From Inquilinus sp052078665 (GTDB lineage: Bacteria; Pseudomonadota; Alphaproteobacteria; DSM-16000; Inquilinaceae): DNA of 64,000 nt. Numbering within the stretch: the stretch's first letter is position 1; the number at the start of each line of letters is the position of its first letter. The notes below the pieces were generated by a model that did not search any database, was not told where the DNA came from, and saw only the letters and a program-made list of their open reading frames with translations. Below, piece after piece: positions 1-8,437 of the stretch. The DNA lies in assembly GCF_052078665.1 (NCBI RefSeq), contig NZ_JBQJIK010000028.1:1-64000 (forward strand), in the 5' to 3' direction. The position numbers and the translations under genes are program-made.

Positions 1-44
1 CATTGGGGCTGGCCGGCGGCGGCCGCGGCCGGCCAGCCCCAATG
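1..44. repeat. perfect 17-bp inverted repeat at the window edge
   Basis: Bases 1-17 are the exact reverse complement of bases 28-44, with a 10-base GC-only loop. It sits inside the MFS reading frame and begins at base 1, so it may be a fold-back assembly artefact at a contig end rather than a biological hairpin. Confidence 0.6.
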
Positions 45-1121
45 GCTCGCCGCGGCGGCCAGCAGCGGCGGCCCCAGCAGCGACCCGGAGGCGCCGCCCT
101 GGGCCAGCAGGCCGTTCGCCGTGGCCATGTCGCCGCCGGGCCCGACCGCGTCCGGCAGGCGGGCGAAGACCACGGCCGGCACGGCGCCGGAGATCGCGTT
201 CAGCAGCATCGCCGCCACGGCTGGCCAGAGCCAGGATCCCTCCGACGGGGTGAACACGGCGAACAGCAGCAGCGCCGGCACGATGATTCCGACAGCGGTG
301 AAGCCGCCGAGCGGCCGGTCCCGCCGCATCCACCAGGCGGCGGCCAGGCCGCCCAGCACCGCAGCGAAGGCGGCCGCCCCGGTGATCAGCCCGGCCATCG
401 AGGCCGAGACGCCGCGCTGGCTGGTGAAATAGGCCGGCATCACCGCCAGCAGACCGACCTCGAACACCGTGTAGCAGGCGAAGCCCACCGCCATCAGCCA
501 AGCGCCAGCCGGCGCCCGGAGCGGATGAGCGCCGTTCTTCGCGGCCCGGCGTGGCGCGGCCTCCGGCGGCGTCGGCAGGCGCCAGGACGGCAGCAGCAGC
601 AGGGCGGTCAGCGCGGCGCTGCCCAGCAGCACCCAGCGCCAGGGCACGACCTCCACCCCCAGGCCGGCGAGGATGCTGCCGACGGCGAAGCCGACCGGGA
701 AGAAGGTGCTCCACAGCGCCAGCGCGGTCGCCCGCTGCGCCGGGGTGGCGACGGCGATGGTCAGGGTCGGGGCGGCGACCGCCACGGCGAGATAGGCCGC
801 GGCCTCGACGACCCGCCACAGGAACAGCCCGGCCACGGCCGAGGTGGCGGCCATGCCGGCGGCGGCAATGGCCATCAGCAGCAGCCCGGCCAGCAGGGCG
901 CGGCGGGCGCCGACGCGGCTGATCACCACCCCGGCGAACAGCCCCAGCGTGGCGCCGCCGATCTCGAGCAGCGACACCAGCAGCGCGGCTACGGTCAGGT
1001 CGAGGCCGAGATCGTGCTGCATCGGCGGCAGCAGCGCCGACAGCTTGCCGAGCTGCGCCGCGGCGGCCACGCCGGCGGCGTAGATCACCAGGATCGCCAG
1101 CCAGGATCCGCGCGACGACAT
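1..1121 (-). CDS. MFS transporter, C-terminus cut by window edge
   Basis: This is an inner-membrane major facilitator superfamily permease, probably an efflux or small-molecule carrier; the substrate cannot be told. About 373 codons are visible from ATG at 1121. The reading shows successive hydrophobic helices, an SRVGARR-type loop between helices 2 and 3, and the helix stretch ANGLLAQGGASGSLLGPP typical of the C-terminal half. The last visible residues (SHWGWPA, then an alanine run and GQPQ) turn polar where a membrane helix is expected, and they coincide with a perfect inverted repeat at bases 1-44. The true 3' end may therefore be disturbed. It lies 82 bp from the XRE gene, on the same strand and downstream of it. 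Confidence 0.85.
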   Translation of the reverse strand, partial: MSSRGSWLAILVIYAAGVAAAAQLGKLSALLPPMQHDLGLDLTVAALLVSLLEIGGATLGLFAGVVISRVGARRALLAGLLLMAIAAAGMAATSAVAGLFLWRVVEAAAYLAVAVAAPTLTIAVATPAQRATALALWSTFFPVGFAVGSILAGLGVEVVPWRWVLLGSAALTALLLLPSWRLPTPPEAAPRRAAKNGAHPLRAPAGAWLMAVGFACYTVFEVGLLAVMPAYFTSQRGVSASMAGLITGAAAFAAVLGGLAAAWWMRRDRPLGGFTAVGIIVPALLLFAVFTPSEGSWLWPAVAAMLLNAISGAVPAVVFARLPDAVGPGGDMATANGLLAQGGASGSLLGPPLLAAAASHWGWPAAAAAGQPQ

Positions 1122-1203
1122 GATCACTCCGTGTTCAGGACCGGGCGATCGTAGCGAAGAAGCGGGGGAGGGCGGCTGAATAAGATATTCAGCCGCCAGA
1201 GGC

Positions 1204-1770
1204 TCAGGCGATGGTCTCGGCCAGGCGCACGAAGGCGCCGTCGGACAGCTGCAGCCGGGTCCAGCGCATGCGGCCCTGGCGGATCGGGACGATCGGCGAC
1301 CCGTTGGCCCCGGTGTCGAGCTCGACCGCGGGCGACTCGGGCTCGAACCAGCCGTCGTCGGTCAGGGTGGCCTCGGCGGCCTGGATCTCCGGCGTGGCGA
1401 AGCGCCAGAGCGAGACGCCCAGTAGCTCCGGCGTGCGGAAGTTCCAGTCCTGGTCGCGCCCGCGCGATGCGGCCAGCAGCCGGTGCGTCAGGTCGCAGAC
1501 CAGATGGGCGCTGGCGGAGGAGTCGGTGACCAGCCGGGCCAAAGCGTGGTCCGCGGCGCTATCGAGCCGCGCGCTCATCAACTGGCGCAGGCGGCCCTGC
1601 TCCTCGGCATCGGGGACCAGCGTGCCGGCCTCCCAGCGCGACACCATCGCCTGCGACACGCGTAGCAGCTCGGCGGCATGGGCCTGCTTGACCCGCCGCA
1701 GTGCGCGCCACAGCCGCAACGACCGGCCGAGGCCGTCGGCGGCGCAGATGCTGTATCCCGGGACGGTCAT
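1204..1770 (-). CDS. XRE-type helix-turn-helix regulator
   Basis: A 188-residue DNA-binding protein. Residues about 20-60 form an XRE/Cro-type helix-turn-helix (LRRVKQAHAAELLRVSQ, then MVSRWEAGT), followed by a 120-residue C-terminal part that may be a PAS-like or ligand-binding domain; its target is unknown. An open frame continues upstream to 1908, but that extension is only the translation of the palindromic element at 1836-1914, so ATG at 1770 is chosen. The downstream gene on the same strand is the MFS permease, which it may control (inference). Confidence 0.75.
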   Translation of the reverse strand: MTVPGYSICAADGLGRSLRLWRALRRVKQAHAAELLRVSQAMVSRWEAGTLVPDAEEQGRLRQLMSARLDSAADHALARLVTDSSASAHLVCDLTHRLLAASRGRDQDWNFRTPELLGVSLWRFATPEIQAAEATLTDDGWFEPESPAVELDTGANGSPIVPIRQGRMRWTRLQLSDGAFVRLAETIA

Positions 1771-1835
1771 GATGGGCGAAAGATGGGCCGTCCGGGCGCG
1801 AGTGTCCAGCGTTGGGGCGTGAGGATCCCCCCACA

Positions 1836-1914
1836 CTGTCATGCCCGGGCTTGACCCGGGCATCCAGAGAGCGTCGACACCCTCTGGATTGCCGGTCAAG
1901 TCCGGCAATGACAG
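1836..1914. repeat. palindromic intergenic repeat (REP-like)
   Basis: Two arms, 1836-1869 and 1882-1914, are imperfect reverse complements around a 12-base loop. The arms carry TGTCATGCCCGGGCTTGACC and CTCTGGATTGCCGG-type sequence, as found in the dispersed intergenic palindromes of many alphaproteobacteria. It lies between the HD gene and the XRE gene, where a hairpin in RNA could end or stabilise the HD transcript. Confidence 0.75.
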
Positions 1915-1932
1915 GAAGGGGAGGGGCGGGCG

Positions 1933-2568
1933 TCAGCTCTCCCAATCCGAGCCCAGGATCACATCGGTGAAGTCGACCCGCTGGTAGGTCGGGTCCATCC
2001 GGGCCAGCACGTCGGCCTTCACATTGCCGAAGGTGGTCTCCGGCTTGCGGATGGTGCCGTGGGCGAAGGCCTCGATGATGCCGTGCTTGAAGTCGTGGCC
2101 GCGCGGATGGGCGTGCACCACCTGGCGCCGCTGCTCCTGAGTGAAGTCGTGGAAGGCGAGGCCCAGAACGTCCATCTCCACCCCGGCCGTCACCAGCGCC
2201 ACGACCGGGTGCTTGTGCTCCGGGATGCCCGGGGTGGTGTGCAGGGCGATCGAATCCCACACCAGGTCGATGTCGGAATCGGCGATGCCGTGGCGCTTCA
2301 GGAAGTCGCGCGCGGCGTTGGCGCCGTCGACCTCGAAGCGCAGGTCGGGGCTGGAATAGGCGTCCACCAGGCCCATGTCGTGGAACATCGCCCCGGCGTA
2401 CAGCAGCTCGGGATCGAACTTCAGACCCTTGCGCTGCCCGGTCAGGGCGCCGAACAGGTAGACCCGGGTCGAGTGGTGGAACAGCAGGTCGCTCTCGGTG
2501 TCGCGCACCAGCTCGGTGATCTCCCGGGCCATGGCGCTGTCGGGAATGCGGATGCCGGCGATGGACAT
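1933..2568 (-). CDS. HD-domain phosphohydrolase-like protein
   Basis: A 211-residue soluble protein of the HD superfamily, resembling the cyanamide-hydratase-like branch. Metal ligand candidates are H31 (FHHSTR) and the H63-D64 pair (AMFHDMGL); later histidines (ALHTT, HAHPRGHD) may complete the site. The substrate is unknown; HD proteins hydrolyse phosphoesters or, in the cyanamide hydratases, hydrate nitriles. ATG 2568 is preferred because GGAAGG precedes it; an open frame to 2679 has no such signal. It is transcribed away from the GlxA-type regulator at 2733, a divergent pairing that suggests the regulator controls it. Confidence 0.75.
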   Translation of the reverse strand: MSIAGIRIPDSAMAREITELVRDTESDLLFHHSTRVYLFGALTGQRKGLKFDPELLYAGAMFHDMGLVDAYSSPDLRFEVDGANAARDFLKRHGIADSDIDLVWDSIALHTTPGIPEHKHPVVALVTAGVEMDVLGLAFHDFTQEQRRQVVHAHPRGHDFKHGIIEAFAHGTIRKPETTFGNVKADVLARMDPTYQRVDFTDVILGSDWES

Positions 2569-2732
2569 GGTCGTGAACCTTCCGTCGGTTTCGATGCCCT
2601 TCATGTGAGCTGCCGACGCCGTCCTCCTCAACGCGGCGGGGGCGGCGCTTCCGGACAAGCGCACGCGGAAATCGGACATTGCGGCCGGGCGGCGGTCATG
2701 GGATCGGTCGGCGACAGCAGGAGAGGAACGGG

Positions 2733-3710
2733 ATGCCGGTGCGGACGGTCGCGATCGCCATCTTCCCGGGGGTGCAGGCGCTGGATGTCGCCGGCCCGGT
2801 CGATGTCTTCGCCGAGGCCAATGGCTTCATCGACGCCGCCGACCGCTATGAGACGCTGCTGGTCGCCGCCGACACCGCGCCGCTGCGCGCTTCTAACGGC
2901 ATGCAGATGATCGCCGACCGCAGCTTCGGCGAGGCCGCGGAGCCGTTCTCGATGGTGCTGGTCGCCGGCGGCCCCGGCCTGCCGACGGCGGCGCCCGACC
3001 CGAGGCTGTCCGGCTGGCTGGCGGCGGCCGCGCCGCGGGCCGGGCTGCACGGGTCGATCTGCACCGGCGCCTTCGCCTTCGGCCATGCCGGGCTGCTCGA
3101 CGGGCATCGCGTCACCACGCATTGGCAGAACGCGCCGCGCCTGGCAGAGCTGTTCCCGCGGGCCCAGGTCGAGCTCGACCGGATCTATCTGCGCGACGGC
3201 GCGCTGGTGACCTCGGCCGGGGTCACCGCCGGCATCGACCTGGCCCTGGCGCTGGTGGCGGAGCATCATGGCGCCCGGGTGTCGCTGGCGGTGGCGAAGC
3301 GGCTGGTGGTGGTGGCGCAGCGCCAGGGCGGCCAGTCGCAGTTCAGCCCGTTCCTGACCGCGCCGGCCAACCTGGACTCGCCGCTCGCCCGGGTGCAGGC
3401 GCATGTCATGCAGACCATCGGGGCGACCTTCACGGTCGAGGCGCTGGCCCAGGTGGCGGGCATGAGCAGCCGCAACCTGGCGCGGCTGTTCGTGCAGGAG
3501 ACCGGCGTGACGCCGCATGAATTCGTCGAGCGCGCCCGGGTCGACGCCGCCCGCAACCTGCTGGAGGGCAGCGACCGGGCCCTCAAGGTCGTGGCCTATG
3601 ATTGCGGCTTCGGCAGCCCCGACCGCATGCGCATCGTCTTCGCCAAACGCCTCGGCGTCACGCCCGCCCAATACCGTGCCAGCTTCCGGGTGCAGGGGGA
3701 GGGGGCCTGA
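2733..3710 (+). CDS. GlxA-family transcriptional regulator (DJ-1/PfpI + AraC)
   Basis: A 325-residue regulator with an N-terminal DJ-1/PfpI class-I amidotransferase-like domain (residues about 5-180) and a C-terminal AraC-type pair of helix-turn-helices (about 220-320; MSSRNLARLF and FGSPDRMRIVFAKRLG). The nucleophile-elbow cysteine is present (C110 in HGSICTGAF), as in many members, which usually act as ligand sensors rather than enzymes. The start at 2733 follows GAGAGGA. Its stop lies three bases from the convergent LysR stop. The likely target is the divergent HD gene. Confidence 0.88.
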   Translation: MPVRTVAIAIFPGVQALDVAGPVDVFAEANGFIDAADRYETLLVAADTAPLRASNGMQMIADRSFGEAAEPFSMVLVAGGPGLPTAAPDPRLSGWLAAAAPRAGLHGSICTGAFAFGHAGLLDGHRVTTHWQNAPRLAELFPRAQVELDRIYLRDGALVTSAGVTAGIDLALALVAEHHGARVSLAVAKRLVVVAQRQGGQSQFSPFLTAPANLDSPLARVQAHVMQTIGATFTVEALAQVAGMSSRNLARLFVQETGVTPHEFVERARVDAARNLLEGSDRALKVVAYDCGFGSPDRMRIVFAKRLGVTPAQYRASFRVQGEGA

Positions 3711-3713
3711 CCG

Positions 3714-4625
3714 CTACCCCTCCCCCTCATGGCCGAAGTCGCGCCCGGCCCAGCGTTCGGCGAGGAAGTCGGCGAACAGGCGGATCTTGGGCGACAGCAG
3801 CCGGCTGGGCAGGAACAGCACCTGCACCGGCGCCGACGGGCGCTCATGGCCGGTCAGGACCGGTGTCAGCCGGCCGGCGGCCACCAGGTCGGCGACCTGC
3901 CAGGACGGGGCGCGGACAAGGCCAGCGCCGGCCAGCGCCGCGGCGACCGCGGCGTCCAGGTCGTTGGCGCGGATCCGGGCGGCGACCGGGACTGTCACCC
4001 GCCCGGCCGTGGTCTGGAATGGCCATGACACGGGGCCGGGTGCGGTGGCGAAGACCACGCAGTCATGCACGGCCAGGTCCTCGGGCACCGCCGGCTCGCC
4101 GCGGCGGGCGAGGTAGCCGGGCGCGGCGCAGACCCGCATGCGGATGCCGCCGAGCCGGCGGAGGATCAGGCTCGAATCCGGCTGCCGGCCGATGCGGATG
4201 GCGAGGTCGACGCCGTCCTCGACGAGATCGACCGGGCGATCGGTCAATGTCAGGTCGATGGCCAGGCCGGGGTGGCGGGCCAGGAACTCCGGCAGCAGCG
4301 GCGCCAGCTTCAGCCGGCCGATCAGCGTCGGCGCGGCGACATGCAGCCGGCCGGCCGGCTCCGACTGATGCGCGGTCAGCGCCTGCTCCGCCTCCTCGAC
4401 CTCGCCCAGGATGCGGCGGGCCTGGTCGTGGTACAGGCGCCCGGCCTCGGTCAGCGCCAGCCGCCGGGTGGTGCGGATCACCAGCCGAGTGCCCAGCCGC
4501 TCCTCCAGCGCCGCGAGCTGGCGGCTGACCGAGGTCAGCGACAGGCCGAGCTCGCGTGCCGCCGCCGACAGGCTGCCGGCCTCGGCCACCCTGACGAAGA
4601 CGACCATCGCCTCGAAGCGGTCCAT
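3714..4625 (-). CDS. LysR-family transcriptional regulator
   Basis: A 303-residue LysR regulator: winged helix-turn-helix in residues 1-60 (FVRVAEAGSLSAAARELG, SLTSVSRQLAALEERLG), then the periplasmic-binding-protein-like effector domain. A much longer open frame extends upstream to 5327, but homology starts at the methionine at 4625 (MDRFEAM). It is divergent from the TauE/SafE exporter, with a 7-bp inverted repeat in the gap, so it probably controls its own gene and that exporter. Confidence 0.9.
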   Translation of the reverse strand: MDRFEAMVVFVRVAEAGSLSAAARELGLSLTSVSRQLAALEERLGTRLVIRTTRRLALTEAGRLYHDQARRILGEVEEAEQALTAHQSEPAGRLHVAAPTLIGRLKLAPLLPEFLARHPGLAIDLTLTDRPVDLVEDGVDLAIRIGRQPDSSLILRRLGGIRMRVCAAPGYLARRGEPAVPEDLAVHDCVVFATAPGPVSWPFQTTAGRVTVPVAARIRANDLDAAVAAALAGAGLVRAPSWQVADLVAAGRLTPVLTGHERPSAPVQVLFLPSRLLSPKIRLFADFLAERWAGRDFGHEGEG

Positions 4626-4640
4626 GGCGATCCTTGCGGT

Positions 4641-4663
4641 TTCCGGAAGGATGTCATCCGGAA
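4641..4663. promoter_or_regulatory. inverted repeat upstream of lysR, candidate operator
   Basis: TTCCGGA (4641-4647), nine bases, then TCCGGAA (4657-4663). The 7-bp dyad lies 16 bp before the LysR start codon, where an autoregulatory site would be expected. Assignment is inferred from position only. Confidence 0.4.
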
Positions 4664-4715
4664 GAACAGGATACTCCCGGATTTCGCTCCGGCATATCGT
4701 CCACGCGATCCATCG

Positions 4716-4850
4716 ATGGAGCCCTCGGATGCCTGCCTTGTCCCATCTCCTCGCTCCGGCGTTGCCGTCGCGACGGTGCTGGTCGCGGCGTTCGCCGGTG
4801 CCGCGATGATCGGTCTCGGCTTCGGCCTGGCCGCGATCCTCGGCCGATGA
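4716..4850 (+). CDS. possible small single-pass membrane protein
   Basis: A 44-residue frame starting MEPSDACLV and ending in one strongly hydrophobic helix (VAVATVLVAAFAGAAMIG, then LGFGLAAILGR). It lies 49 bp before the TauE/SafE gene on the same strand and could be its small partner. No clear ribosome binding site is visible, and in such GC-rich DNA a chance frame of this length is possible. Confidence 0.35.
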   Translation: MEPSDACLVPSPRSGVAVATVLVAAFAGAAMIGLGFGLAAILGR

Positions 4851-4899
4851 ATTGCTCTCGGCGCAATCCGGTGGTTGAGCGGGACGGGCCGGACCGGCC

Positions 4900-5670
4900 A
4901 TGGTCGCGCTGATGCCGACCGATCCCATCCTCCTCGCCGTGCTGCTGGGCACCATCTTCGTGATCGCCTTCACCAAGGGCGGCTTCGGCGGCGGCTTCGC
5001 CATCCTCGGCATCCCCTCGCTGTCCTTCGTCATGCCGGCGGTGGACGCGGCGGCGGTGATCGCGCCGCTGGTGCTGCTGATGGACGTGTTCACCGTCTGG
5101 GCCTTCCCGCCGCGGACCTGGAGCCGGCCGAATCTGCGGGTCCTGCTGCTGCCGCTGCTGTGCGGCATCGCCCTCGGCGGGCTGACCTTCGCCCTGGTCG
5201 ACCCGGCCTGGGTGACGCTGCTGATCGCGCTGGTCACCCTGATCTTCGCCCTGCGCTGGTTCGCCCGCCGCCGGCTCGAGCAGCCGCGCGCCGCCCCGTC
5301 CGGCCGCCGCGCGGCGCTGTGGGGCACGCTGACCGGCTACACCACCTTCGTCGCCCATTCCGGCGGCCCGCCGCTGGCGATCTACCTGCTGCCGCAGCGG
5401 CTGGACAAGACCGTGTTCGCCGGCACCTCGGCGATCGTGTTCATGCTCTGCAACATCGCCAAGCAGGTGCCCTACCTGTATCTCGGCGTGCTGGAGCCGC
5501 GGAACCTCGCCGCCATCGCCGCGGCGGCGCCGGTGGTGCCGGTCGGGGTCTGGATCGGCCGCCGCTTTCACGACCGCATCGACGAGGCGCAGCTGTACCT
5601 CTGGTGCCACCTGCTGCTGGTGGCGATCGGGCTGAAGCTGCTGGCCGACGGGCTGCTCGGAGTGCTGTGA
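4900..5670 (+). CDS. TauE/SafE-family sulfite/anion exporter
   Basis: A 256-residue polytopic inner-membrane protein of the TauE/SafE family, whose members export sulfite, sulfoacetate or other organic anions. Two halves are visible, each opening with the family's glycine-rich helix (FTKGGFGGGFAILGIP and VAHSGGPPLAIYLLP). Length is normal for the family. ATG 4912 (MPTDPILL) is an alternative start; neither has a convincing ribosome binding site. It is divergent from the LysR gene, its likely regulator. Confidence 0.85.
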   Translation: MVALMPTDPILLAVLLGTIFVIAFTKGGFGGGFAILGIPSLSFVMPAVDAAAVIAPLVLLMDVFTVWAFPPRTWSRPNLRVLLLPLLCGIALGGLTFALVDPAWVTLLIALVTLIFALRWFARRRLEQPRAAPSGRRAALWGTLTGYTTFVAHSGGPPLAIYLLPQRLDKTVFAGTSAIVFMLCNIAKQVPYLYLGVLEPRNLAAIAAAAPVVPVGVWIGRRFHDRIDEAQLYLWCHLLLVAIGLKLLADGLLGVL

Positions 5671-5692
5671 ACGGGGACAACGGGGGTCCGCC

Positions 5693-6946
5693 CTACAGGA
5701 GCGACAGCTCGCTTCGCTTGATTCCGAACCGCTTCATCAGTTCGAAGTATTCGGCCCCGCACTTGTCCTTGTCGTTGTGCATGGCCGCAAGCGGCGCCGA
5801 TCTTCCTGATGTGTCCGTCTCGTTCATCATGGCAACGATGTCGTCGCGGTGGAATCCCAGCATCTCCCAGATCTCGCCCATGGCTCTGACACTGTTCTCA
5901 TCGCCATGCTCCATGGCGACGAAGAAGGCGGATACCTCGTTGGCATTCTTGTGGCGGACGAGATTCAGCCGTTCGTCCTTTGTCAGCTCGAGATTCCGGA
6001 GAATCTCCGCCCAAGCCTTCATCGCCTCCGCCTGCCCGTTCTGCGCGGCGAATTCGAGGGCGGGATGGCCGTTCCTGTTCAGGGCCAGGAGAAGACCGAG
6101 ATCCAACACGGCCTTCTCATGCCCCGCCCATGTTTGGCCGAGCGCGCGCACGACTGACGGCAGGCCGCTGGTCAAGGCGCAGGTCATAACGAATGCCTGC
6201 GACGGGGCCGGGCGGTCTCCCGTGTCGATATAGGTCAGGGCCGATGGGGCTTCGAGCTCAATGTTCTTACACATGGCCATCATGCTCCTGTCATCCCTCC
6301 CAAAATACTGTTCACCGCCCTGCACCAGGTCCGTAAAGACGATGTCCTGCATATCGTCTGCACTGTAAAAAACGAATTCATTGTCGTCCGTCGTGATATT
6401 GGGATCGTAGATCTTGACGTGAATTTCCGGATCCCCCGCATCCATTGAGATGTTGACCGCCATCTGATGGAGCGACGTCGTCAGGAGAATGTTCGATGAT
6501 CCGACGCCGGTGGTGCGCATCTGCTTCGCGATATCGCCGATGAAGAATCCAAAGTTCTCCGAGTCGACGATGTGCTTGGCCGTCTCGGGGGTGGAATTTG
6601 CGAGGTCATTGGTGTCCTTTTCGATCTCTTCGGTTCTTCCGTCGAAGTTGGCCCAGATGTCGATATCCTCCTGCATCTTTTCGAGGAAGTCCGCCTTATC
6701 GGGCGATTCGAAGTAGGCGTAGGCGAAATGGCGGCAGACGATCGGGTTCTCTCCGTCCTGCACCTGGCCATTGAAGTTCACGCGCGGCCGTCCGCTCGGC
6801 ACGTATCTGGGCGCTCGCCGAGGAACATAGGGTGGAAGATCTCTGCCCGGCGGATCGGGCCTGAACTCTCCCAGGAGCTCGGGATTCGCTTCCGTGACCA
6901 AGAACAGCCACTCGGCAAGCGTCAGCCGTTTCGAACGGTTTGCCAT
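5693..6946 (-). CDS. EspL/ShET2-like cysteine protease effector with ankyrin-like repeats
   Basis: A 417-residue protein resembling ShET2/EspL2 type III effectors. Residues 56-76 read VNFNGQVQDGENPIVCRHF with a candidate nucleophile C71; H160 (TTSLHQMAV) and D181 (VKIYDPNI) would complete a Cys-His-Asp triad, and the spacings (89 and 21 residues) are close to the C47/H131/D153 triad I recall for EspL. Residues about 245-417 form four degenerate helical repeats of roughly 42 residues (HPALEFAAQNGQAEAMKA and similar), as in the ankyrin part of EspL. There is no signal peptide. The gene is visibly AT-richer than its neighbours, suggesting acquisition. No secretion system is encoded in this window. 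TTG 6958 is an alternative start. Protease function is inferred. Confidence 0.7.
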   Translation of the reverse strand: MANRSKRLTLAEWLFLVTEANPELLGEFRPDPPGRDLPPYVPRRAPRYVPSGRPRVNFNGQVQDGENPIVCRHFAYAYFESPDKADFLEKMQEDIDIWANFDGRTEEIEKDTNDLANSTPETAKHIVDSENFGFFIGDIAKQMRTTGVGSSNILLTTSLHQMAVNISMDAGDPEIHVKIYDPNITTDDNEFVFYSADDMQDIVFTDLVQGGEQYFGRDDRSMMAMCKNIELEAPSALTYIDTGDRPAPSQAFVMTCALTSGLPSVVRALGQTWAGHEKAVLDLGLLLALNRNGHPALEFAAQNGQAEAMKAWAEILRNLELTKDERLNLVRHKNANEVSAFFVAMEHGDENSVRAMGEIWEMLGFHRDDIVAMMNETDTSGRSAPLAAMHNDKDKCGAEYFELMKRFGIKRSELSLL

Positions 6947-7216
6947 GATGGACCACAACTGAGGGGGGAGGATGGTTTCGCGCGGGTGGCGACGACGCGC
7001 CGGGGCCGTCCCGCGGGTTCCATCTTCGGATACGAGTCTGAGATACGGTCAGGATCGGCGGGACACCAGGGGTTGGCCCATACCAACCCGGCATGATGCC
7101 ATGACGGTCCGGGTGTGACCGGCGGAACAAGGCCGGATGGCGGCCGGCCCGAGGACAGCGTGCCGCCGCTGCACCGGCCCTCCGCTTCGTGTAAAGCTTC
7201 CGGTCGAGGAGAATCG
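6947..7216. other. intergenic region between divergent effector-like and cyclase genes
   Basis: A 270-bp gap. It holds a small perfect stem (GGGTTGG at 7070-7076, CCAACCC at 7083-7089, 6-base loop). No recognisable promoter pair is seen for either gene. The cyclase start is preceded by GAGGAGA. Confidence 0.4.
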
Positions 7217-8437
7217 ATGGACGAATCCAAGCTCACCGCACTGTCCGCCTGGACCACCGAGGCGGGGCTGATCGGCCTGTCGGAGACCGAGCTGCTGGCC
7301 GGCTTCTGCGCCCGGGCCGTGTTCGCCGGCCTGCCGGTCGCCGGCGGCCTGCTGGTGATCGACACGCTGCACCCGATCTATGAGGGCAACGCCGTGCGCT
7401 GGCGCCGCGGCGAGGAGGCCAGCTTCACCGGCTATGGCCGCACCACCGCCGGCGAGCGCGAGGAGAAGTGGCGCGCCAGCCCGTTCTTCCACCTGATCGA
7501 CACCGGCGAGGAATGGATGCGCCGGCGGGTGACGGCGGAGAGCTGCGTCGAGTTCCCGGCGGTGGCCACGTCGCAGGAGGAGGGGATGACCGACTATCTC
7601 GGCGTCCTCAACCGCTTCGAGCCCGAGGGTGCGATCGCCGACTGGGACGGGCTGTTCTCGGCCTGGACCACGGACCAGCCCGGCGGCTTCAGCGACGAGG
7701 AGATCGCCGGGCTGCTCAAGGTCCTGCCCGGCCTGGCCATGGCGATAAAGGCGGCCACCCTGGCGCGGATGGCCTCGACGCTGCTGGAGACCTATCTGGG
7801 CCGCGACGCCTGCAACCTGGTGTGGTCGGGCCGCATCGCCCGCGGCGTCGCCGACCGGATCGACGCGGTGCTGTGGTTCAGCGACCTGCGCAGCTACACC
7901 CGCATCTCCGACAACGCGCCGCCGGAGGAGATCATTCCGCTGCTGAACGACTATGCCGATGCGGTGATCTCGGCGGTGCAGGAGGCGGGCGGCGACGTGC
8001 TGAAGCTGATCGGCGACGGCGTGCTGGCGATCTTCCGGCCGGAGGATGGCGGGGCCGAGGCCCGCGCCCGGGCCTGCCGGGCGGCGCTGGAGGCGGTGCG
8101 CGGGGCCCGGGCCACGATCGCGATGCTGAACCCGCAGCGCGAAGCGGCCGGCCAGCCGGTGACCGAGATCTATGCCGGGCTGCATATCGGCGAGGTGTTC
8201 TTCGGCAATATCGGCAGCGCCCACCGGCTCGACTTTACCGTGGTCGGCCCGGCGGTGAACGAGACCAGCCGGATCGCCGAGATGTGCCGGTCGGCGGACC
8301 AGCCGATGCTGGTCTCTTCCGCCTTCGCCGCGGCGGCGGGCGGGGCCGAGGCCGGGCTGGTCTGCGTCGGCCGCTACGCCCTGCGCGGCGTGCGCATGTC
8401 GCAGGAATTGTTCACGCTCGAGCCGGACCCGTCGTAG
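7217..8437 (+). CDS. class III adenylate/guanylate cyclase with GAF-like N-terminal domain
   Basis: A 406-residue cytoplasmic cyclase producing cAMP or cGMP. The catalytic domain spans about residues 213-395: metal-binding aspartates D223 (LWFSDLRSYT) and D267 (KLIGDGVLAIF), then IYAGLHIGEVFFGNIG and the VVGPAVNETSRI segment. Residues 1-200 resemble a GAF-type sensor (for example SAWTTDQPGGFSDEEIAGL) seen fused to cyclases in rhizobial and rhodospirillal genomes; the ligand is unknown. ATG 7217 follows GAGGAGA. Its 3' end overlaps the convergent reductase by 26 bp. Confidence 0.88.
   Translation: MDESKLTALSAWTTEAGLIGLSETELLAGFCARAVFAGLPVAGGLLVIDTLHPIYEGNAVRWRRGEEASFTGYGRTTAGEREEKWRASPFFHLIDTGEEWMRRRVTAESCVEFPAVATSQEEGMTDYLGVLNRFEPEGAIADWDGLFSAWTTDQPGGFSDEEIAGLLKVLPGLAMAIKAATLARMASTLLETYLGRDACNLVWSGRIARGVADRIDAVLWFSDLRSYTRISDNAPPEEIIPLLNDYADAVISAVQEAGGDVLKLIGDGVLAIFRPEDGGAEARARACRAALEAVRGARATIAMLNPQREAAGQPVTEIYAGLHIGEVFFGNIGSAHRLDFTVVGPAVNETSRIAEMCRSADQPMLVSSAFAAAAGGAEAGLVCVGRYALRGVRMSQELFTLEPDPS

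Noticed and set aside
1771..1908. 46-residue N-terminal extension of the XRE regulator
   Set aside because: It is encoded by the palindromic element at 1836-1914 (WMPGSSPGMT is its usual translation) and has no homology to regulators.
5693..6946. A type III secretion locus around the effector-like gene
   Set aside because: Neighbours are an anion exporter and a cyclase; no injectisome, chaperone or hrp-box-like promoter is visible.
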